Of a DNA stretch of 64,000 bases, positions 1 to 12,200 are shown in pieces. The stretch spans positions 1,426,001 to 1,490,000 of the forward strand of contig RCSZ01000009.1 of assembly GCA_014898425.1 (NCBI GenBank). The letters run 5' to 3'. The translations under genes and the position numbers were made by a program. Every line of letters starts with the position of its first letter. Within the stretch, counting starts at the first letter, position 1. Below the pieces are notes generated by a model. That model did no database searches. It saw nothing but the letters and a program-made list of their open reading frames with translations, and was not told where the DNA came from. This DNA comes from Botryotinia globosa (Eukaryota; Ascomycota; Leotiomycetes; Helotiales; Sclerotiniaceae).

Positions 1-215
1 TATAAATATATGAGTATATAAATATATGAGTATATAAATATATGAGTATATAAATATATGAGTATATAAATATATGAGTATATAAGTGTGTAAATGTGTG
101 AGTATATGAATGTATAAGTATATAAATATATAAGTGTGTAAATGTATGAGTATATAAGTATATAAATATATAAGTATACAAGTATACAAGTCTACAAGTA
201 TATAAATGTTTGACT
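1..215. repeat. AT-rich 16-bp minisatellite
   Basis: Five perfect head-to-tail copies of the 16-bp unit TATAAATATATGAGTA fill positions 1-80. Decayed copies with GTGTG and TATAAG variants follow to about 215. The array runs off the left edge of the window, so its full length is unknown. It holds no coding frame. Confidence 0.9.
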
Positions 216-1413
216 GTGTGAGTTTGTTTTAAAATCCGATATTGGATGCTGATGATGACTTTAGGTGAGATAAAACACATCAAGAGATTGCCTTGCTCAC
301 GTGTTTTAAATCATAATCTCTCACTCTCCTACTTTCTTTCTTTCTTTCCTTCTCCTGTACTCCAGTCTCCATCCGTCTCCAGTCTCCAGTCTCCAGTCTC
401 CAGTCTCCAATCTCCAATCTCTACCGCCCTTTTCGTTTCGTTGGTACATAGTAAATAATAAGTATGTAGTTCTCTGTACTTCTCCAAAGGATCCGTCGTG
501 TTCATTCGTTCATTTGTTCATGTTGTTCCATTGACGCTCTGGTGCAAAATAAAGTTTTCTTGCACTGCCTCAATGCGAAAGGCTTGGCACTAACCCTGCC
601 CAAACCACCATGTCCTCTCTCTCACTTGACTACCTTTTCTATCTATATGCCTCCCTACCTATCCTATCGTAGCTTACTACCGTCTCACGATTCTACACCG
701 TGCTCTCCTGACTCCTAGGATTGATTTCCTTTACCTGGAGAATAATAAGAAAGAAGAAGAAAAAGAAGAAAAAGAAAAAGAAAAAAGAGGAATCGTACTC
801 GGTTCCTTCAATATCAACTTCAACAAGCTACAGGAGAGCTTGTTCTTGCTGTCGCAAACATTATTTACTTGCGAATGGATTAAAATCTCTCTGAACCTTC
901 CCATCATCAAATTGCGCCTACCTCCCAAGGAAATTCCAAGCCATTGACCGCCAGACACTTTTGGTGAAGTTGCAAGTCAAAGTGCTGTGGGTTGTTTGAT
1001 GTACGAGTCCTCTACTCTAGGTGAGCTATCATACACCTCTGCTGTTGTTCATATCCACAATTGCACAAGGCTTCAATAACCCTTTCCCCTTCCTTCTTCT
1101 CTCCGTCGTGAGTCCTCTTGGATATTCTTCTCGGTCAATATTTTTCGACCAACTTTCTATCATGATTATGGGAATCTGGCATGTGAATCAAATTTAAAGT
1201 TCAACTTCAATTTCACATAGCTTGGAAGACCTTGGCTTATATATCCTTTGACTCTCTAGATTTTGGCTGCCATCATCCATAACACAGCCTCTCTTCAAGT
1301 TCGATGCCTACGAGTCATAAGAAACTTCATTCCATCAAATAACCGCCAAGGCTTGCGCCTCGGGCTGTGTATTGACAAAACAACGAAAGAGCTTTATACC
1401 AAATCAATTTAGT
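216..1413. other. Intergenic region and 5' leader of the Ca2+-ATPase gene
   Basis: No convincing gene was seen. The stretch is CT-rich and contains a purine-rich AAGAAGAAG tract at about 748-790. It probably includes the promoter and untranslated leader of the ATPase gene that starts at 1414. Confidence 0.5.
361..424. repeat. CCAGTCT heptamer microsatellite
   Basis: A short array of CCAGTCT/CCAATCT units in a pyrimidine-rich tract. The 246-458 frame that spans it reads only Ser/Pro/Leu low complexity and is not called a gene. Confidence 0.75.
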
Positions 1414-4400
1414 ATGTCGGACGCAGGTGGAACTTCTCCAGCTCCAAGCTCGGGGGCGAAGAGGCAAAGAGCGTAAGTCTTAGATCCCTCCCTCCCTTAC
1501 TTCCCTATACATACCAAACAATTCCATGCCCAAAATGGCTAATGTTTCACCGATGAAAGACCTACGATAACAATCGATACTTCTGCTGTTCGTAACATGA
1601 GTCCACCTCAAGCTATGGATAACGACGCGGTTGCTTTGAGGGCTCTACCCAACTCCCCTTCAACTTTACAAGGCGATATCAGTCCTGCGACATATGATGG
1701 AACAGGATCACAACCTCGAGCTCCTCATCATTCTAGTCAAGGAAGTCATTCGTCGATACCACAATTAAGAGCGACAAACTCATTCGACAGCCGAGATAGC
1801 AGGCCGACATCACCACATAATGTTTCCTCACCAACGTCGAGAGGCACTCCGGGGTTCCTGGCAGTTCCTGGTCTTCGATCACGACAAAACTCGATTGAAT
1901 CTGACGATGGAAACCATTCAAATACAAATTACAGCGGCGACACTTACGCTGGAGGCTCAAACGCAGGACAGATGGATAAACACAGAGAGTTGGATGGAAA
2001 TAATGATATAATGAATGACCCGGATGCTTTGAAGCCGGATCTAGGAACGGAAGAGGACTTTGAAGTTGAAAACAACAGTTTTGGATTCTCCCAAGGACAA
2101 CTTAATAAATTAGTCAATGGTAAAAGTTTGGCGGCTTTCTACGCCCTCGGAGGTCTTGCAGGATTAGAAAAGGGATTGCGGACAAATCGAAGAAGTGGTT
2201 TGAGTGTGGACGAGCAGTCATTGGATGGAACGATATCTTTCGAGGAAGCAAGAGCTGCCGCATCTCGAGATTCACCAGATCTCAGCGAACAATCGAAGTC
2301 TTCGAAGAATCCAATGGCTACCAAGGTGTCTTCGTTGCCATCAACAGGGTCTGGACATGGTCAATCGAATACTCAAGTACAGGGTGCTTATTCTGATCGA
2401 AAACGCGTCTTCAAGGACAATCGATTACCCGAGAAGAAAGGCAAAAGCATTTTCGAATTGATGTGGATTACTTACAATGACAAGGTTCTGATCCTGCTGT
2501 CGATAGCAGCCGCGATATCATTGGGTGTTGGACTATATCAGACTTTTGGAACGAAACACGACGCGGAACATCCTCCTATCGAATGGGTCGAAGGTGTTGC
2601 TATCATAGTAGCCATTTTGGTTGTGGTTATTGTGGGATCTCTTAACGATTATCAAAAGGAACGCCAATTCGTCAAACTCAATAAGAAAAAGGAAGATCGC
2701 GATGTGAACGTGATTCGGTCTGGAAAAACTGTGGAAATCTCGGTATTCGATGTTTTGGTTGGTGACGTTATGCATCTAGAACCAGGAGATATGATCCCCG
2801 TGGATGGAATCTTCATCGAAGGACACAATGTTGTATGCAACGAATCTCAGACCACCGGAGAATCTGATTTGATCCGAAAGCGATCAGCTGATGAAGTCTA
2901 CCATGCAATTCAAAATCACGACAACTTGAGGAAATTGGACCCTTTCATCCTTTCGGGAGCCCAGGTCAGTGAGGGTGTTGGAACATTCATGGTCACAGCT
3001 ACAGGTGTGAACTCCATGTACGGAAAGACATTGGTTGCACTTCGAGAAGATCCTGAATCTACACCTCTTCAAACAAAACTGAACACACTCGCCGAATACA
3101 TTGCGAAACTTGGTGGTGCCGCAGGTTTGCTCCTCTTCATCGTCCTGTTTATCGAATTTCTGGTCCGTCTCCCCAAGAATCACCATACTCCAACCGAAAA
3201 GGGTCAAGAATTTCTCAACATTTTCATCGTCACAGTTACAATTATTGTGGTTGCTGTTCCTGAAGGTTTACCGCTTGCCGTCACACTAGCCTTGGCTTTT
3301 GCTACGACTCGCATGTTGAAGGACAACAATTTGGTTAGACATCTCAAAGCTTGTGAGGTCATGGGTAATGCTACCACCATTTGCTCGGACAAGACTGGTA
3401 CTTTGACTCAGAACAAGATGTTAGTAGTTGCAGGAACCGTGGGAACTAGCTCTCGATTTGGTGGTACAATTGAATCGATCGATAAAGATCAAGTGGACAA
3501 AGGCAAGCAACCACAGCGAGAAGTAGACAATATGTCTCCAGGAGAAGTGGTATCCACTTTGGATCCCAGTGTCAAGGAATTAATCAAGCACTCGGTTGTT
3601 CTAAACTCTACAGCTTTCGAGGGCGAGGTTGAAGGTCAAAGCAGCTTCATCGGTTCCAAAACAGAAACTGCGCTCTTGCTTTTCGTACGGGAACACATCG
3701 GACTCAGTTCACTCGACCAAGAGCGCTCTAATGCCACCATCACACAATTGATTCCTTTCGATTCAGGCCGAAAATGTATGGGAGTTGTTGTACAACTTGA
3801 CAACGGAAAATACAGGCTCTACGTTAAGGGTGCTTCTGAGATTCTTCTCGAGAAGTGCTCGGACATCATTCGCGACCCAACTAAGGACACTAGCAGCGTT
3901 CACATGACCGATGATAACCGTCAAACTTTGACTTCGCTCATTGACAATTATGCTTCCCGATCGCTTCGTACAATCGCCCTCGTGTACAAAGATTTCGATA
4001 GATGGCCTGCCAAGGGCGCTCGGATCATTGAAGGAGAGAAAAATCAAGTTGTTTTCGATGATATTTTCAAGCATATGGTTCTCTTGGGCATTGTAGGAAT
4101 TCAAGATCCTCTTCGTGATGGTGTCCCCGAGGCTGTTCGTATTTGTCAAAACGCCGGTGTGATTGTTCGCATGGTTACTGGAGATAACATGGTCACTGCG
4201 AAAGCTATCGCCGAAGAGTGTGGTATCTACACGCCGGGCGGTATCATCATGGAAGGTCCAACTTTCCGAAATTTGAGTCAGGCCAAGAAGGAGCAGATGA
4301 TCCCACGTTTACAAGTCCTTGCACGATCCAGTCCAAAAGATAAAGAGGATTTGGTTAAAGCTCTCAAGAAACTTGGCGAAACTGTTGCAGTTACTGGTGA

Positions 4401-5910
4401 TGGTACTAATGATGCGCCTGCCTTGAAGAAGGCTGACGTTGGTTTCTCTATGGGTATCGCTGGTACTGAGGTTGCAAAGGAAGCTTCTGCTATCATTCTT
4501 ATGGACGACAACTTCAACTCAATCGTCAAGGCTATGATGTGGGGACGTGCTGTAAACGATGCAGTAAAGAAATTCTTGCAATTTCAAGTTACTGTCAACA
4601 TTACTGCCGTTCTCTTGACTTTCATTTCAGCTGTTGCCAGTTCGGACGAAACTTCTGTTCTGACTGCTGTGCAATTGTTGTGGGTCAACCTTATTATGGA
4701 TACCATGGCAGCTCTTGCATTGGCTACCGATCCACCAACTGCGAGCATTCTTGATCGAAAACCGGACCCCAAATCTGCACCTCTTATTACCATGACGATG
4801 TGGAAAATGATTATTGGCGAATCGATTTATCAACTTACCATCACCTTACTTTTGTTCTTTGGCGCTGAAAGCATTCTTTCGTATCAGTCCGATCGTGAAA
4901 TCGCACAGATTCCAACTCTCGTCTTCAACACGTTTGTGTGGATGCAAATCTTCAATCAATGGAAGTAAGTATTTCGAAAATCCAAAACTTTGAATTCTAT
5001 ACTGACTAAATTTAGTAACCGTCGTCTGGATAACAAGTTCAACATCTTTGAAGGAGTCTCTCGCAATATGTTCTTCATGGCAATCAATGTTGTCATGGTC
5101 GGTGGTCAGGTTATGATCATTTATGTTGGTGGCAAAGCTTTTAATGTGGTTCATCTTAACGCAGCTCAATGGGCATATTCCATCATTCTCGGTTTCTTAT
5201 CTATCCCGGTTGGAGCTTGTATTCGTCTCATCCCTGATGAGTTACTCATCTCACTGGTCCCAAGCTATTTGAAGAACCGAAAGAAGAATCCAGAAGTTAC
5301 CATCTCTGATGAGGAGGAGCAGTTCAGATTCCCTAAGCCATTGGCAGATGTCAAAGAAGAATTGACTTTCCTCAAGAAATTCAAGGGTGGTCGATTGAAC
5401 AACTTGAAATTTGCCATGCAACAAACTCGCGATCAATTATTGCCACGTTCTAGGAGTGGTTCTCGATCAAGAGAAAATTCTATAGCACCAGGAACACCCT
5501 CAGACGATCCCAACCGAGAGGACGCTTTTGGCAAGAATGGCTACTCAACTCCTGAAACTCGCAAACGTGGACGAAGCACCAGATCTCGATCAAATTCAGC
5601 ATTGGGTGCCACGACTGTCATGGCCGGTATCATCGCTGGTAGTGTTGCAGGATGGTCTCCGATTGAGAGAAACTACGGTGAGAGCGACGCGATGGGATTT
5701 ACACGTTCTAAAGCAAGATCCGAAATCGAAGCTTCTGACGAAATTCAAATTCACCCAGACACCAAGCCGGATGATCCAATCATCACCGAAAATCCAACTC
5801 ATCTCGATGCTCCACCGTCGCAAATCCCGGAAATCTCACCAGTCCCTGCGGCTGACATTCCGACGTTGAAGATTCCTACTCCAACAAAGAAATCTTCAAA
5901 CGATGAATAA
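1414..5910 (+). CDS. pmc1: Vacuolar-type P2B Ca2+-transporting ATPase (PMC1-like)
   Basis: Pumps cytosolic Ca2+ into the vacuole at the cost of ATP, as yeast Pmc1 does. Exons are 1414-1472, 1560-4964 and 5016-5910, giving 1452 residues. The first ATG lies in a 59-nt exon; the downstream ATG at 1597 is in frame and internal. Visible motifs are TGES in the actuator domain, PEGLPLAV in membrane helix 4, the phosphorylation site SDKTGTLT with Asp near residue 630, and the hinge GDGTNDAP near residue 966. Membrane pairs flank the actuator, and the last helices lie in exon 3. The roughly 300-residue Ser/Pro-rich N-terminal region and the RSRS-rich C-terminal tail are poorly conserved regulatory regions. 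The length suits fungal PMC1 homologues. The choice of PMC1 over plasma-membrane or Golgi pumps rests on overall motif context and is inference. Confidence 0.95.
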
Positions 5911-6896
5911 GTCCAATTTTATTCATCACATTTATTTGATAACTACAGAACCCAAACTTTATGTAGATATGTACTTTTACATTAGCGCTTGAGACATCGT
6001 TTTTGGTTTTCGTTCTTTCATTACGAACTTCATTGTGCTACTCAACATTAGCACCCGGCGCAAAGGGCAGAAAGAAATACACAATTATGGCGTTTCTCCT
6101 TCGATTCTTTTTTTATAGCTTCAACGACGGTCTTTTTAATACACATACCACATTTAAAATTTTGCTTGGGGTGGAGGAGAGAATGGGTGTAGATATTTGA
6201 GGTGGAGGGATGGATGAATTGGTGAGCGGAGGAGGAAAAGAGCAACAGAAAAAAATAAGATACCAGCTTATTAGTATGTTTTGAGCGAATTAGATATGAA
6301 TATGAATGAGATATTGATAGCGAGTGAGCAATCGAGAGGGATGTTTTTATGGATAGATGATTGGTGATGAATCAAGAAGGATGGATGTATGCGTGCATGC
6401 ATGCGTGCACGCATCGATTTTTAGTTTAGTTTATACCTGCCTTGAAGTTGGCACATTAGGGAAAATTTCAGATGAATGTAATAGAAATATGTGAGTGCAG
6501 TTGTGCACCGTGTGATCGATCAATTGCATAATTGATGTCGTTATTCTTGTTGAATGATTGAATGAATGATTCAAATATTGATATGCTTGCTACCCATCCC
6601 ACCCTGTATCTCCATGAACAATCCTTGAGGAACACCCAGTCACCCAGAACCCCTTGCTTACATATGTATTACGAGATTAATATGAAATCCTGACGATGCC
6701 CATTCTTACAGATGAAGTATTTGATAGACTCCTAAGAAATTCTATGTATTTGCGCCTGCCCTGTACAAATTTTCCATCTGTAAGGGTTTGTCCATGGTCA
6801 TCCAAATTGGCATTAAATAATGCGAAGAAAGCTACTCTCCAAACGCCATGTCATTATGTGATTTCGTATCTGGAGACCAGACTACGGATCTCAAGT
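5911..6896. other. 3' intergenic region between convergent genes
   Basis: No gene was seen. The region holds the 3' ends of the Ca2+-ATPase (+) and sirtuin (-) genes. It contains one striking element: 30 nt of strictly alternating purine and pyrimidine at 6385-6414, which includes the 8-bp inverted repeat ATGCGTGC/GCACGCAT. Confidence 0.5.
6385..6414. repeat. Alternating purine-pyrimidine tract with inverted repeat
   Basis: Thirty consecutive bases alternate purine/pyrimidine, built from GT, GC and AT steps. Arms 6389-6396 and 6407-6414 are exact reverse complements around a 10-nt loop. Such tracts can adopt Z-DNA or cruciform structure. The position is in the shared 3' region of two convergent genes. 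Confidence 0.7.
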
Positions 6897-8584
6897 CTAA
6901 GACGAGTTAGATTCTGTTTCTGATTTCGATGCTGGTTCGGGCTGAGGGGGGTGGGATTGTGTGAATTTATGGCGATGGGGATAATCGGGGTGCGTCTCGA
7001 TTTCAATTTGTTGATTTTGGGGAATCATAGTGTTTATGAGCTCCCAATCGAGTTCCTTGCAAATTTTCGAGATGACGACGTCGCATAAACCAATGAGGTC
7101 GATGTCGAAAGCGAGGTGACCAATGGGATCCCGATTGATTTGAATTTGTGGGACGTTGCTAGGAAGATATGGAACTATCTCGCTGACTGGTGCGACCTTC
7201 AAAGATGTACCGATTGTGATGACGAGATCGACTTGATCTCTATCATGCTTGCTGAGTCTATCCGAGAAGACATCAGGAAGTTTTTCGCCGAAGAACGTGA
7301 TGTCCGGCTTCATGATGCCAGATTCGGGAATATCATCGCTTTCGTTGTCATCACTATATTGTCCGTTTTTCTTTTTCCTGCCACCCGTCGAAATTTTCCT
7401 ACGCTTGCGAGGGATGGTTGATTGAGAAACAGGTGGGCAATTTGTCCTTTTGCATCGTGGGATTACCCCAGCTCTGATATCACCGAAAATTTCCTCGCCC
7501 TTTACTCGGTGCCCGCAAGCCTGACACGTGGCGGTTGCGAACGATCCATGACAGTGAATGATATTTTCTGGCTTTATTCCCGCCATCATTTCGACGTTGT
7601 CAATATTTTGTGTGTAGTTGGTGAGTAATTTGCCTTTCCTTTGCAAAATTGCTATAAATTCATGGGTTGGGGAATGTCGATATATTTCCGGCATAATGGT
7701 CTTTGCAACACTAAAAAAAATTGACGGATCTTCTCTGAACTTATTAATGTTGAAAATCTCCTGGGGATCGTCGAGATTCAAGTGTCCGAACCGTGCGTAC
7801 AGTCCATTTGCGGATCTGAAATCGGGTATACCAAGAGAGGTGGAAATACCAGCGCCGGTGATGACAACGATTTTCTTGGCATGTTTAATGAGGTCTATAG
7901 CATCCGCGACAGTGTTATACGTCGGAATTTTTATACGTTTCTGCAATTCACGGCGAATAGCGAAACTTAGAAACTGATAGTATTCTTCATCGGGTAGACC
8001 TTCAAGGTGCATTGGTGGGAGGACACCAAACGCAGTCAAGAGCTTTTTAGCGGTAATAGCGTCCGCTTCCACAGTAGCTGCACAGAATTCTCGGGGTCCG
8101 AGTTTTCGAAGCAAGTTACGATAATGCTGACTTTCCTCACGAGTGCATCGCTCAGGATCAGAATCTGATATTTATTTTTAGCATATTTGACGATCAGAAG
8201 ATAGGGGGTGAACTTACGATTATCAAGTATATTATCATCAGTTAAAGCTTCGACAGCATCCTCCATAAGGCTACTATCAATAGAATCATCGTCATCTTCA
8301 CCACCACCATCATCATCGTCTTCTCCTTCTTCTTCTTCTCCTTCTCCTTCTTCCTCTTCGAATTCGTCTCCTACACTATTTTCATTGGCATCTAAAGCCG
8401 CTTCGAGATCTTCCGACGCTGCATTTTGGTGGTGTTGCGGTATGCCACGTGAGATACCTCGAACAACACCGTGGAGCGCCACATCATCAATTTCCGAATT
8501 TTCCTCATCAGACACCAAATCGATAACTTTTGAAGAGGACATCGTGAGGGTAGAGCCTACACCATTTAATGTAGCGGAACTCAT
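6897..8584 (-). CDS. Class I sirtuin, NAD+-dependent histone deacetylase (Sir2/Hst1 type)
   Basis: Removes acetyl groups from histone lysines using NAD+, as nuclear Sir2/Hst1/SIRT1 enzymes do. Exons are 8218-8584 and 6897-8164, giving 544 residues from the ATG at 8584; an in-frame ATG at 8542 would give 530. Visible motifs are the NAD site GAGIST (about 226) with GIPDFR, TQNID (308-312), the catalytic His of HCHG (about 328), and four zinc Cys in a C-x2-C...C-x4-C pattern (336, 339, 360, 365). A basic PRKRRK stretch after the zinc site may be a nuclear signal. The N-terminal third carries a long Glu/Asp tract, then the RNLLRKLGPREF helical region seen in Sir2/Hst1 relatives. The gene is divergent from the Bre4-like gene at 9293. 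The choice between Hst1 and Sir2 orthology is not resolved. Confidence 0.93.
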
Positions 8585-9292
8585 ACTGGATGAACCAATC
8601 TCGACGTCTGATATAAAAGGTTGGGATATCGAGAAATGGATGATGTGGAGAGTGGAGATATTTCCCAGGAGGTGTGCGTTTGCTTCCAAGGTTAGGTAGC
8701 TTAGGACAGGTCTCGTTAAGTTAGCGTCGTCACATAGTCTCTTCAGCACGTGCATGTTATATTATATGTAGGTCGTACTTTGTACTGTAGTCAAGAAGAC
8801 ACCCTTGTGAAATGAATTATTAGTCAGCAATCCTCTGGTGTGGTGGTGACTGCAGTTGGTGAGTGTGTCTGTCTGATTAGTCAGCAATGTTGGAATTGAG
8901 AGTTGGTATGGTCGGGTATCCATGGTATGATTCGATAAGAGGTTCGTGAGTACAAAGTAATAAGTAGATTATTTACCTGGTAATTGCCCAATGTGGATAT
9001 TCCTTTTATTCCTTTTATTAGAGTCATCCGATATCCTTAATGAAGCTTTTAAGTTTCCTTCATAACCTTACCGCCCAAAGACTGAAGATCGAAATGAATC
9101 CCAAGTACCCATATTATTTCCTTCCTAGTGGAGACATGAAAGGTGGAAATTTTATACATATAAACTCTCCTATTACTTGGAACTACCGGTAATCTTTGTT
9201 TTACCCATATCCTCCCAATTGAGTCGGGAAATGCATCTGAATAGTCTCATTTGCGTCATAGTTTCTCGTTATTCTCCGTTCCCTCAGCCGCA
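8585..9292. promoter_or_regulatory. Divergent promoter region, sirtuin / Bre4-like transporter
   Basis: A 708-bp spacer between two outward-facing start codons. The sirtuin frame stays open upstream to an ATG at 8755 inside a CACGTGCATG context, so the 5' boundary of the sirtuin is not certain. No other gene was seen. Confidence 0.45.
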
Positions 9293-12200
9293 ATGGCTTC
9301 CACCAGAGACAGTGGAGACAACAATCAATCATCCTCTCCATCATCCCCTCCTCCTCCTCATATAATTTTCTCTACTCCATCCTTCACTCCCAGATTTGGT
9401 CGAAGAGAGTCAATTACAGCAGCAGATGATGAATCACACATTCGTCGAAGGCTTCACAAGCCTGTCGTGGATATTAAATCACACAACCATGATAGACACA
9501 TCCGAGTACAAGAACCAGAAGGAAGTCAAGCAAAATCGCCCACTACTAGTATATATATGGGATCATATACTCCACGACGATCAAGATCTCTGGCTGGCTC
9601 ACGACCTGGTTCTATCAAAAGTCCTCCAACGTCAAATCCAGTTTCTCCTAGAAGCAGTTTCAGTTTCAGTCATAGTCACATGAGTCACTTGTCGGATCTT
9701 TTACAAGATTATAATTTAGATCTCGAAACGTATGGCGTTGAAGAATTGAGAGATGGATTTTTTGATGCTGCCTTCTTTAAGCCACCGAAAATAAGTCACG
9801 AAGAGCTCATGAGGGATGCAGAATTTACATTACCAGCGGGGTTCAAAAAACATCATCCATTGTCATTAAAGCGTTTCTTCCCAAGACAATGGAATGGAAT
9901 CAAGGAAATTTCCAAACAATTGGTGACCACACGAGCTGGTATCAAGCTCATCAAATCGTTCCTACCTTTCTTTATTTCTTATATTTTGTGTTTGGTTCCC
10001 GTTATCAGAAATTGGCTTGGTCGTTACAATTACATCATGGTCATATCGACAATTATCAACCATTCAGGTCGAAGTGTTGGCGCTCAGATTGATGGAGCGA
10101 TACTGACGATTTTCGGAACTGCGGGTGGATTAGGGTGGGGGGCTTTTGCTCTGTGGCTATCAGATTCTACGGCTGTTGCCAGAAGAGGATATGGAGGAAT
10201 TTTGGCCGCTTTCCTTCTTGTTTTCATGGGCATGATCGCGGCACTCCGTTCGTATTACATAAGATTGTACCAACTGGTACTATGTGCTGGGATGGCGGTT
10301 TTATTTACCTGTCTTGCCGATACCTCTGAGACTATTGCTTGGAAGGTGCTATTTGAATATGGCATACCATGGTTGCTTGGCCAAGCTATTGCTCTCATAG
10401 TGTGCTGTGTTGTAAGTAAAGTTCCTTTGCAGAATTATCCCGCGAAATGGTTCGTCGGTGAGACTGTTGTTATTCCACTCTGCGAGTCTTGTCCATATTG
10501 GAACTCGGCAAAAACTTGCATCTTCGGGATTCAATCAATCCTTTGCCTTCCACATCAGACACCGCTAACATCATATAGGTGGTTCCTGATGCTGGCGCAA
10601 GATCTTTGGCTGTGAGCTTACACAATGCCTTTGATATTATGCAAAAAGGACTCCAACTCCCTCAATCAGAGCCAGTAACTGTCCGTAGACAGCTGGCATT
10701 TACTTTCGTCAACCTTTCACAGGCGTACAGAGATTTGGTTCTTGATATATCTGTTACCCGCTTCAAGCCCTCGGACGTTGAAATATTGCGAAATTTAATG
10801 CAAGCAGTGATAAGATCTTTCTTGTCTCTCCGAATGGAATCCCATTTGTTCGATGACTCCGATAAGGAAGAAGATTCCGACATAGCTCTATCCCCAGATG
10901 CATCAGCACTTAGTATTCGACGGTTTCATTCTGCTTCAGTGATTAATATTGATGGTCCACGACGTCCAAAGCTACAGAGGTCAGATACTGAGGACCGAGC
11001 AGTGGAGTTGGTGGCCAGCAAACTTGCAGAGCCTACATCGAATTTATTGTCATGTTTGAAGATGGCATTACAAAGATGCGATGCTGTGTTAATGGACATG
11101 TCTGGACACAGAGTGTTTCTCGGTCCTCCTAAGGATGTTTCTTCCGACATTGTGGGTGCGATCACGAGTATCAGAAAGGCCAAGATCAAATACGACGAAG
11201 AAGAAGAGCAGTATGTATTAGTCTCCTTGTTTTGTTTTTTTCAGTCTCCATGATTCTGTGCTATCCAAATCAGCGTATTGGTTTTCTGGATCTTTGATAA
11301 CCCAGATGACCTCACTCTCTGATGGAATATGATTTCTGCATTTGTTTGGTACATGCTATCCGCTCAACATATGAAGTTTGCTTGAAACTCTCATCTAGGC
11401 TGCATATCATTTTTATTTAAAGTATCAAATGACCTGCAACATTGAATATTGAATATGCTCGGAAGTTCGCTGCTCTTCAAAGACGGAAAAATGTGGGAAC
11501 AGATTGTACCGTCCATTGATACTGACTTGAACAATCATAGGCTTCTCCAGAACCCAAATTTGCCTCCAACATATTCTGACCATCCTGAAGTTGTCGAAAT
11601 ATTCTTATTCGTCCATCCTATCAGACAAGCCGCAAATACTGCTGAAGCTCTTCTCGTTAAAGTGAACGAAATGCAGCAGAGACGCCCTGGTTGGCGAATC
11701 TACCTGCCATCTTATCCATTTGGCAAAGCTCTCCAACGTACAAATGGACAAGTTCGACACGATAGAGGTGGAGTAACAGCAGGTTTCTTTTTCCGAAGTC
11801 AAAGAGAACTCGCCAAAACAATGAAAGGAATGGCAAATGTTTATCAACCTGCTCCACGGAAAGAAAGGGCCACAGAGGAAGAAGAAAATTATGACGATCT
11901 TGAGCCTACTGATACGAGAGGGGCATATGCCGAGGAGGAAGAAATAGCCATGGACAAGAATTCACAAGCTTCCAGACAAAAGCGCTTAAGATACAGAACT
12001 TGGAAAGTGCTTCATCGTTTACAAGGCTTCGAGACTAGATTTGCGTTCAAAGTTGCGATAGTAACTTCCCTCTTATCTGTGCCAGCATGGCTAAGTCAGA
12101 GTAGAAGTTGGTGGAACAAATATGAAAGTTGGTGGGCAGTTATAATGGTCTGGATAATGATGCATCCAAGGTCAGTACCAAATCATCGATTTAGATATGA

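Noticed and set aside
8208..8699. 163-residue Ser-rich plus-strand frame
   Set aside because: It is the complement of the acidic GAA/GAT-rich N-terminus of the sirtuin, which produces TTC/ATC (Ser/Phe) codons on the other strand.
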